From JAGTVG01 sp964389805 (GTDB lineage Bacteria > Bacteroidota > Bacteroidia > Cytophagales > Cyclobacteriaceae), in NCBI GenBank assembly GCA_964389805.1, contig CAYMFU010000008.1, forward strand, positions 1 to 8,525: DNA of 8,525 nt, written 5' to 3'. Both the position numbers and the translations under genes were made by a program. Below are positions 1-6,111 of the stretch, piece after piece. Below the pieces are notes generated by a model that was not told where the DNA came from, ran no database searches, and saw nothing but the letters and a program-made list of their open reading frames with translations. The stretch's first letter is position 1. The number at the start of each line of letters is the position of its first letter.

Positions 1-11
1 GTTTAAGACAA

Positions 12-1286
12 ATGTCTGTTGCGGCCTTTGAGAGATTTGAACAGGTATGGAATTTCAATGACTTCTGGAAAAGAGGGAACACTTTTGACGCCTGCCTAAC
101 ATTCGTGGATGCGATGCTACAAAAATGGCCTGATTATGATGTGGTTACCTCCATTCGTATCAGAGTAAAAGACATGCTGGTGGAGAATCTGGGTTTTTTT
201 AGTGAGTTTGATCCGGGAGGATTATGGGCTGATGATTTCGGTTGGTGGGGACTTATGGCCTTGAATGCCAGAAAACACCTTGTAAATCTCGGTGAAACGG
301 AATTAGCCGAAAAGTATCTGAAACTATCCACCGATCTCTGCTGGGAATATAAAAAGAGTACAGCCTATGATCATTCAGCAGGAGCCAAACCCGTTCCGCA
401 TGGATGCAGGAATGGGGATGCTAATGGGGCTCATCCGGGAGTTAAAAACACAGTTACGAACGTACTACTGTTTCTTCTTTCATCCCGAATCTATCGGCTC
501 TGTCTAAAAGAAGACTTCCCTGACAAGGATAAATATCTTGATATGGCTTACCGCCAGTGGTTATGGTTCGATCGTTGGTTTGAACTCGAAGAATTCGAAT
601 ACCTAAAAAGGATCTCCGAATCCTCTGCCCTTGTTCAGGAAAGACCCATGGCATTCTTCGAAGGTTCAGACTACCAGGACAAAGTGCATCCTCCCTGGGC
701 TGAAGGCTGGGTATGGACCGGTGATCAGGGCATGTTGGTTGGCGCATTATCCGATATGCTAGAATTTGGACAGGAACTGGAAATATGGACTGATTCTCAA
801 GACATAGATCCTGGTTTTAAAAAGAAAGAATTTGAAGAGAAAATCCGCAAATACATCTCAATGATAGGGAAAGGTGTAAAGAAGGCATTGGTCGGGCCAA
901 AAGATGGAATTATCAGAGAGGCTCCTTGTTTGTCAAGTTTTGGGCCCGTTCACGGGAATGATTACCTTGCAGGTCGAGGCATCATGATGCGATACCTTGG
1001 CTCCAGGGAAGAAAAATCACTTATTGGCATTGACTTAAAGAGTAATATAAAAGCAACGGTAGAGGCAATCTGGAATACCCGCGACACTGCTACTAACCAA
1101 TTTCAACCTGAATTCACCAGTAAGGAAAATGACGAAATGTATATAGACCGTTTCAGAAATCTATGGGGAATCGCCGACGATGTATACAAATGGAACCTGA
1201 AGAAAATGAAGACGCAGAACAAACAAGGCGTTTGTCAATCAGTCGGTATGGATATTCTTGGTGCAGCTATCAAACTTGAGGTTTGA
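12..1286 (+). CDS. GH76-like (alpha/alpha)6 glycosidase, cytoplasmic, divergent
   Basis: Probable glycoside hydrolase related to family GH76, whose known members are endo-alpha-1,6-mannanases with an (alpha/alpha)6 barrel. Family-like landmarks occur in the right order: WADDFGWWGL (residues 72-81) matching the DD..WW block, where the paired aspartates (D74, D75) should be the catalytic pair; KNTVTNVLLFLLSSRIY (145-161) matching the KN..sN.Lf..laaRLY helix; WVWTGDQGMLVGAL (233-246) matching WTYNQG..IgAL; and GRGIMMRYLG (321-330) matching the late FKGifmRy helix. Length (424 aa) is close to that of the family. There is no signal peptide, so it probably acts in the cytoplasm on an imported oligosaccharide or glycoside. 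The YN of WTYNQG is replaced by GD, and the usual GGIWW segment is not recognisable (HGCRNGD, 130-136, stands there), so specificity may differ from mannan. The start is uncertain: the frame stays open to the window edge, and the ATG at 12 has no Shine-Dalgarno, so a few residues may be missing. The next gene (MFS) begins 50 bp downstream. Confidence 0.8.
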   Translation: MSVAAFERFEQVWNFNDFWKRGNTFDACLTFVDAMLQKWPDYDVVTSIRIRVKDMLVENLGFFSEFDPGGLWADDFGWWGLMALNARKHLVNLGETELAEKYLKLSTDLCWEYKKSTAYDHSAGAKPVPHGCRNGDANGAHPGVKNTVTNVLLFLLSSRIYRLCLKEDFPDKDKYLDMAYRQWLWFDRWFELEEFEYLKRISESSALVQERPMAFFEGSDYQDKVHPPWAEGWVWTGDQGMLVGALSDMLEFGQELEIWTDSQDIDPGFKKKEFEEKIRKYISMIGKGVKKALVGPKDGIIREAPCLSSFGPVHGNDYLAGRGIMMRYLGSREEKSLIGIDLKSNIKATVEAIWNTRDTATNQFQPEFTSKENDEMYIDRFRNLWGIADDVYKWNLKKMKTQNKQGVCQSVGMDILGAAIKLEV

Positions 1287-1336
1287 AAAATGTTCATTGA
1301 ATTTACTCGAATAGGAAAAGGATTAAACATATTTAA

Positions 1337-2614
1337 ATGAATAAGATTTTCATCCCAACAAGATATAAAATGGTCGCAGGTACGTTCATACTTGCTATGA
1401 TCGTCCTGTTTGACAGGATTTTAATATCTGTTGCCAAGGATCCTATAGCTACAGATCTTTCATTATCCGATAAGCAAATGGGTTGGGTTTTATCAATATT
1501 TGCTCTAGGGTATGCTCTTTTCCAGACCCCATCGGGTTATTTGGCAGATAAATTAGGCGCGCGAAAAGTCCTCACAGCTGTTGTCAGTCTCTGGTCAATT
1601 TTTACTGCTTTGACTGGTGCGGTTTATCATTTTATATCTTTATTGTTTGTTAGATTTATATTCGGAGTGGGTGAAGCCGGGGCATTCCCAAGCATGGCCA
1701 GGGCCATATTCAGTTGGATTCCTCTAAGAGAAAGAGGTATAGTAAACGGAATTAATTTTTCTGGTGGCAGGATCGGGGCGGCCATCGCTTTACCTGTCGT
1801 AGCCTGGCTTATTGAAATCACGAGCTGGCGAATGAGTTTTGTGATACTGGGCCTTATCGGCATTGTTTGGGCTATCATCTGGTATAAATGGTTTCGAGAT
1901 CTTCCGGTTGACCATCCTTCAATTTCTAATGAAGAAATAGAATATATTCAAAAGCATATTCAAGCCCCTACAGAAAAAACCAATCAAAAACTATCTTTGG
2001 CTAAAATGTTTAGGTCGAAATCTATGTGGTTGCTTATGGGTCAGTATTTTAGCAGCAATTTCACCTTTTTCTTTTGCCTGACCTGGTTATTTCCCCATAT
2101 TCGGACAAAATATAATCTTGATGCCCTGGAAGCCGGATTTTACTCTTCAGCCCCCCTTCTTTTTGGAGCTTTGGGCAACTGGTTCTCCGGATGGATGGTA
2201 GATTTTATTTATCGCAAAGGAAGGTGGACATTATCCAGGAAAATGCCAGCAATTATCGGCTTTATATTGGCATCAGCTGGAATAATTGCAAGTGCTTATA
2301 TGACAGAAGTTGCATGGGCTGTAGTGTTTATTTCCATTGCAGTTTTCGGTGCTGATATGACATTAAGCCCGTCATGGTCAGCATGTGTGGATGTTGGTAA
2401 AAGCCATTCAGGAACCGTTAGTGGGACAATGAATATGGCGGGTAACCTTGGATCATTTGTCACTGCCTTGGCATTTCCGTATATGCTGGCCATAACAGGG
2501 TCGGACATTCCATTTTTTTACCTGGCAGCCGCTTTAAACTTTTTAGCCATACCTATCTGGCTTGCTTTAAAACCAGATCAGGAAATGAAACTTACTAAAT
2601 CAATAGACTCATGA
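1337..2614 (+). CDS. MFS transporter, anion:cation symporter (hexuronate/sugar-acid) type
   Basis: Inner-membrane major facilitator protein, 425 aa, with hydrophobic segments consistent with 12 transmembrane helices and a more polar central loop at about residues 190-225. Visible motifs: MFS motif A as GYLADKLGARK (67-77) between helices 2 and 3, and RFIFGVGEAGAFP (106-118), typical of the anion:cation symporter (ACS) family that includes hexuronate and glucarate transporters. The late SWSACVDVGKSHSGTVSGT segment (347-365) is also typical of that family. Known ACS members import organic anions such as uronates by proton symport, but neutral-sugar or glycoside transport cannot be excluded. The ATG at 1337 is preceded by an A/T-rich stretch without a well-placed Shine-Dalgarno. 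Its stop overlaps the start of the downstream cupin isomerase (ATGA), so the two are translationally coupled. This suggests that the imported sugar is the isomerase's substrate or a precursor of it. Confidence 0.9.
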   Translation: MNKIFIPTRYKMVAGTFILAMIVLFDRILISVAKDPIATDLSLSDKQMGWVLSIFALGYALFQTPSGYLADKLGARKVLTAVVSLWSIFTALTGAVYHFISLLFVRFIFGVGEAGAFPSMARAIFSWIPLRERGIVNGINFSGGRIGAAIALPVVAWLIEITSWRMSFVILGLIGIVWAIIWYKWFRDLPVDHPSISNEEIEYIQKHIQAPTEKTNQKLSLAKMFRSKSMWLLMGQYFSSNFTFFFCLTWLFPHIRTKYNLDALEAGFYSSAPLLFGALGNWFSGWMVDFIYRKGRWTLSRKMPAIIGFILASAGIIASAYMTEVAWAVVFISIAVFGADMTLSPSWSACVDVGKSHSGTVSGTMNMAGNLGSFVTALAFPYMLAITGSDIPFFYLAAALNFLAIPIWLALKPDQEMKLTKSIDS

Positions 2615-3153
2615 TAACCAGGGCAGAACTCAACGAAGCTTGTGAAATAGCGTTGACAATGATCGATGATGCCGGAATTCAATTAACAAAAAAGGATAAG
2701 AATAAAATAACGGCTGCTGATTTTGGGCTTAGCCAATTATTTAAAGAGGGAATACAAATTCTAACCATGTTTGATACTGAACGCGTGGCCGGAAAGATCC
2801 TTGTTCTCTTACCCTACCAGACCGAACCGGAACACTGGCATCCATCTGTTGGCGATGATCCCGGTAAAGAAGAAATAATAAGAGCTATTTCCGGTGATCT
2901 TTATTTCTATATCCCTGGAGAAAATAGCCTTAAAAATGGTTTTATTGTTGAAGGTAAAGATAGTTGTTATACCATGCGAAAGGAGGTGGTTCTTTTACCT
3001 GGAGAACAGCTTATTTTACCACCTGGGACGAAACATTGGTTCCAGGCTGGAGAAAATGGTGCTGTAATGTATTCTTTTTCTACTAAAGTAAGAGACACAC
3101 TTGATCAGTTTTCGGATCCGGAAATTGTCAGGGAGACCGTGATTGCCGGCTAG
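2611..3153 (+). CDS. D-lyxose isomerase-family cupin (sugar isomerase)
   Basis: Small (180 aa) cytoplasmic single-domain cupin resembling the D-lyxose ketol-isomerase family (DUF1498; B. subtilis YdaE and the E. coli O157 enzyme). Characterised members interconvert D-lyxose/D-xylulose and often D-mannose/D-fructose using a divalent metal. The first cupin motif is EHWHP (74-78) followed by GKEEII (85-90), giving the expected ligands H75, H77 and one of E87/E88. The second is LPPGTKHWFQAG (136-147), giving H142. The tail STKVRDTLDQFSDPEI (157-172) resembles the family's ST..D..D.F conclusion. The gene starts inside the stop of the MFS gene (ATGA, 4-bp overlap), so coupled expression is very likely, and another isomerase-like gene follows 31 bp later. 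The family assignment is strong, but the actual sugar is inferred: lyxose, mannose or a related aldose are all possible. Confidence 0.8.
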   Translation: MITRAELNEACEIALTMIDDAGIQLTKKDKNKITAADFGLSQLFKEGIQILTMFDTERVAGKILVLLPYQTEPEHWHPSVGDDPGKEEIIRAISGDLYFYIPGENSLKNGFIVEGKDSCYTMRKEVVLLPGEQLILPPGTKHWFQAGENGAVMYSFSTKVRDTLDQFSDPEIVRETVIAG

Positions 3154-3184
3154 AATTAGTATTAAATACAATAAATATACAGAG

Positions 3185-4144
3185 ATGAAACAAAGTATTA
3201 TCACCGCATTTCTTGGAAAAACACAAGATCGTTTTTCAGAATATCAAAAGGTTACCGATTTGAAAGAAAGATTAGAGATCATTAGTAAAATTGAAGGGGT
3301 AACCGGAATTGAGATTGTATATCCTTATGAAACTGGAGATCCTGCGAAAACCAGGGCAATGCTGGATGAATATGGGATTGAGTTTGCTGCGGTAAATGCC
3401 AATATTAAGAAAGAAACACAGTGGGTTCCCGGGGCCTTATCAAGACCACAACCTGAAATTCGCAGTAAAGCTGTGCAGATAATTAAGCACTCAAAGGATT
3501 ATGCTAAAAAAGTAGGTGCGCCTCTGGTCACCTGCTGTCCTCTTTCTGACGGTTTTGATAATCTATTCCAGGTTGATTATCCCAAGGCATGGCGTAATAT
3601 GATTGATTCGGTTGCTGAGGCTGCGGATTACCTGCCGGAAATCCCCCTCTTTATTGAATATAAAATTAATGAAACCAGGGTGAACTGCCACCTGGATAGT
3701 TGTGCGAAAACCATTGTATTGTTGAAAGAGGTTCAGAATGCTTCAACAGGTATTACTATTGATTTTGGCCATTCTTTACTTGCCAAAGAAAACCCCGCCC
3801 AGGTACTTGGATTATGTGAAGAATCTGGGATTGAGTACTATCTGCACACCAATGATAATGACTGGAATTTTGATTGGGATCTAATCGGTGGATCAAGGAA
3901 TTTCCTGCATACCGTTGAATTTTTCTTTTACGCCAAAGAATTCGGTTATGATAAGTATTTTACTGCAGATGCATCACCCCGGATTTTTGATATGGTTGGC
4001 TTTTTCACCCACCATGTGGAAATCAATCGTGCCATCTGGAATATGGTTGAAAATCTGGATAGAGAAAAGTACCGAAAACTTATGAGAGAAGAGCGTTATA
4101 TGGATTTGATGCAATTGGTTAAAAAAGAGATCTATAGATTATAA
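3185..4144 (+). CDS. Xylose-isomerase-like TIM-barrel sugar isomerase/epimerase
   Basis: Cytoplasmic 319-aa protein of the xylose isomerase-like TIM-barrel superfamily (AP endonuclease 2 fold), which contains sugar isomerases, ketose 3-epimerases and inositol-pathway enzymes. Probable metal ligands and catalytic residues lie at successive strand ends: FIEYK (E158), TIDFGHS (D193, H196), LHTNDND (H221, D224) and TADASP (D262). The pattern E, D, H, D with a final Asp is closer to rhamnose/xylose isomerases than to tagatose 3-epimerase-type enzymes, whose last ligand is Glu. The start was set at ATG 3185 (MKQSIITAFL), where the first barrel strand begins. An upstream in-frame TTG at 3143 would add 14 residues overlapping the cupin gene and is unlikely. 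The gene lies 31 bp after the cupin isomerase and 29 bp before a lipoprotein glycosidase, so it is probably in the same transcript. The exact substrate is not recognisable; an epimerase remains an alternative to an aldose-ketose isomerase. Confidence 0.8.
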   Translation: MKQSIITAFLGKTQDRFSEYQKVTDLKERLEIISKIEGVTGIEIVYPYETGDPAKTRAMLDEYGIEFAAVNANIKKETQWVPGALSRPQPEIRSKAVQIIKHSKDYAKKVGAPLVTCCPLSDGFDNLFQVDYPKAWRNMIDSVAEAADYLPEIPLFIEYKINETRVNCHLDSCAKTIVLLKEVQNASTGITIDFGHSLLAKENPAQVLGLCEESGIEYYLHTNDNDWNFDWDLIGGSRNFLHTVEFFFYAKEFGYDKYFTADASPRIFDMVGFFTHHVEINRAIWNMVENLDREKYRKLMREERYMDLMQLVKKEIYRL

Positions 4145-4173
4145 AATATAATTTTTACGCTAAAGAATAAAAA

Positions 4174-6003
4174 ATGAAGCTTGTCAGAAGTACCATATAC
4201 TTTTTCTTATCACTTTATGTAACATGTATTTTATTAAATTCATGTTCATTTTTTCAGACTGAAAATTCAGCTCTAGTATCCGGGGAATTGAAGCAGTGGC
4301 ATAAAGTGACTCTTACCTTTGATGGTCCGGAAACCGAAGAACAGGCCCAAATCAATCCATTTCTGGATTATCGAATGATCATTACTTTTTCAAAAGGAGA
4401 AAAGTCCTATACGGCTCATGGATATTTCACAGCCGATGGAGATGCTGCCAATACAGGGGCCACTTCAGGTAATAAATGGCGAGCACATTTCGTCCCTCCG
4501 GAAACCGGGAAATGGAACTGGAGTGTATCATTCAGAAAGGGCAGTAATATAGCAGTGGATGAAGAACATAAGTCCGGTGAAGTATGTTTTTTTGATGGGC
4601 AGAAAGGATCATTTGACATCGGCCCTACCGATAAAAAAAATCCGGATTTCAGATCAAAAGGCATTCTGGAATATACCGGTGAGCACTATTTGCAATTTGC
4701 TCATACAAAGGAGTATTTTTTGAAAGGAGGCGCTGATAGCCCGGAGAACTTTCTGGCATTCAAAGAGATTGACAATACCTACGATGCCGATGCGGGTTCT
4801 GGAAGTTATGAACATATTGGTGGATTCATCCATGAATATGAGGCCCATATCAAGGATTGGAAACCTGGTGATCCAATATGGAAGGATGGAAAAGGGAAAG
4901 GGATTATCGGAGCATTGAACTACCTGTCTGATAAAGGAATGAATAGTGTGTATTTTCTAACATATAATATGGATGGTGGAGATGGCCGGGATACCTGGAT
5001 GTGGATAGATGAAAGTGAGCGCTCACGATTTGACTGCAGCAAATTGGATCAGTGGGAAATCATTTTTGAACATATGGATAAAAAGGGTCTTATGTTGCAT
5101 GTTGTTACACAGGAGACAGAGAATGATCATAATCTGGGGGGTTCTGCCGGATTGAATATGATACGAAAACTATACTACAGGGAATTAATTGCCCGTTTTG
5201 GGCATCACATGGCCCTGATATGGAACCTTGGGGAAGAAAATAATACACCAGATGAGGATCGAAAGGAAATCGCTGCATTTATCCGCTCACTTGATCCATA
5301 CGATCATCCCATAACTGTTCATACCCATCACAAAGCAGCCTTGACATTTTATGATGGGATCCTAGGAGATGCTAATTTTGAAGCCACTTCCATTCAGAGC
5401 AGTATGGAGAGCTATCATAATGAGGCGATCGTATTACGTCAGCGCTCTGCTGTAGCTGGTAGAAAATGGGTGATTTTTGGTGATGAACAAGGTCCGGCGA
5501 GCCATGGTATTCTTCCGGATGAAGATGATCCTGGTCATGATATTCCCCGAAAATATGGCCTTTGGGGCAATTTAATGGGTGGCGGATCAGGTGTAGAATG
5601 GTATTTTGGACATCAATATGCCCATATGGATATCAATTGCGAAGATTGGAGGTCACGGGATATCATGTGGGATCAAACCCAAATTGCGCTGAATTTCTTT
5701 AATAAATATCTGCCCTTCCGGAAAATGATTCCTTCGGATCATCTGATTTCTTCCAGCGATAATTATTGTTTTGCATTGGAAGGGGAGATTTATGCTGTTT
5801 ACCTTCTGAAAGGTGGCGCGACCCAACTCAATCTGGAAAACACTAATTCTGAATTCGATATAAAATGGTATAATCCCAGATCCGGTGGGGATCTGATTAG
5901 CGGAGATCGGGAAATTGTTACCGGAGGCAAGAGGATACAACTGGGTCCTCCGCCTGAAGATCAGGATAAAGATTGGGTTCTGTTGATCAAGAAGAAAGAC
6001 TAA
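4174..6003 (+). CDS. DUF5060 / glycosidase / PF12904 lipoprotein
   Basis: Exported 609-aa lipoprotein, probably a retaining glycoside hydrolase. The signal peptide covers residues 1-23, with lipobox LNSC and lipidated C24. Next is a beta-sandwich DUF5060 domain (about 37-150; WHKVTLTFDGP at 42-52, FVPPETGKWNWSVSF at 106-120). A (beta/alpha)8-like catalytic region follows (about 165-510), with ALIWNLGEEN (347-356; candidate acid/base E354 or E355) and WVIFGDEQGPASHGI (432-446; candidate nucleophile E438). The C-terminal domain (about 525-609; VYLLKGG, KWYNPRSGG, DWVLLI) matches PF12904, named a collagen-binding domain but usually an accessory domain of glycosidases such as DUF4038/GH140 apiosidases. 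The likely role is exo-type cleavage of a glycan outside the inner membrane. The gene follows the TIM-barrel isomerase by 29 bp with no terminator between. Domain calls are strong, but the substrate is unknown. A collagenase role is unlikely, because no protease motif is seen. Confidence 0.85.
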   Translation: MKLVRSTIYFFLSLYVTCILLNSCSFFQTENSALVSGELKQWHKVTLTFDGPETEEQAQINPFLDYRMIITFSKGEKSYTAHGYFTADGDAANTGATSGNKWRAHFVPPETGKWNWSVSFRKGSNIAVDEEHKSGEVCFFDGQKGSFDIGPTDKKNPDFRSKGILEYTGEHYLQFAHTKEYFLKGGADSPENFLAFKEIDNTYDADAGSGSYEHIGGFIHEYEAHIKDWKPGDPIWKDGKGKGIIGALNYLSDKGMNSVYFLTYNMDGGDGRDTWMWIDESERSRFDCSKLDQWEIIFEHMDKKGLMLHVVTQETENDHNLGGSAGLNMIRKLYYRELIARFGHHMALIWNLGEENNTPDEDRKEIAAFIRSLDPYDHPITVHTHHKAALTFYDGILGDANFEATSIQSSMESYHNEAIVLRQRSAVAGRKWVIFGDEQGPASHGILPDEDDPGHDIPRKYGLWGNLMGGGSGVEWYFGHQYAHMDINCEDWRSRDIMWDQTQIALNFFNKYLPFRKMIPSDHLISSSDNYCFALEGEIYAVYLLKGGATQLNLENTNSEFDIKWYNPRSGGDLISGDREIVTGGKRIQLGPPPEDQDKDWVLLIKKKD

Positions 6004-6031
6004 TTATCAGAAAATATGTAAATTCAATTCG

Positions 6032-6074
6032 GCTTTACAAATGATTTTTTTAAAATGCTTTACAATGAATTTTT
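6032..6074. repeat. Imperfect 18-bp direct repeat in the gap before the ADPRG-like gene
   Basis: Two copies of a GCTTTACAA core followed by an ATGA/T-rich tail occupy 6032-6049 and 6057-6074, with a 25-bp period. They lie in the 108-bp non-coding gap between the DUF5060 protein and the ADP-ribosylglycohydrolase-like gene. The first nine bases are identical in both copies, and the tails differ by a shifted A and T. It could be a tandem regulator-binding site or a duplicated promoter element, or chance similarity in A/T-rich DNA. No clear Bacteroidota -7 element (TAnnTTTG) was found beside it. Confidence 0.35.
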
Positions 6075-6111
6075 ATATCCGAAAAAATAGGTCAAATAAA
6101 TTTTAGAAATC

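Noticed and set aside
454..747. Minus-strand 97-codon open frame.
   Set aside because: It is a shadow of the GH76-like gene, whose family motifs are in the plus frame.
1287..1336. Possible separate promoter for the MFS gene.
   Set aside because: The 50-bp gap is A/T-rich but has no recognisable Bacteroidota promoter elements. Readthrough from the upstream gene is simpler.
3143..3184. Upstream TTG start for the TIM-barrel isomerase, adding 14 residues and overlapping the cupin gene.
   Set aside because: The added residues are polar and unlike the fold's beginning. The ATG at 3185 opens directly into the first barrel strand and gives a normal 31-bp spacing.
5740..6003. Collagen-binding or collagenase function suggested by the PF12904-like C-terminus.
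   Set aside because: No metalloprotease motif is present, and this domain usually accompanies glycosidases. The preceding region has glycosidase-like glutamate motifs.
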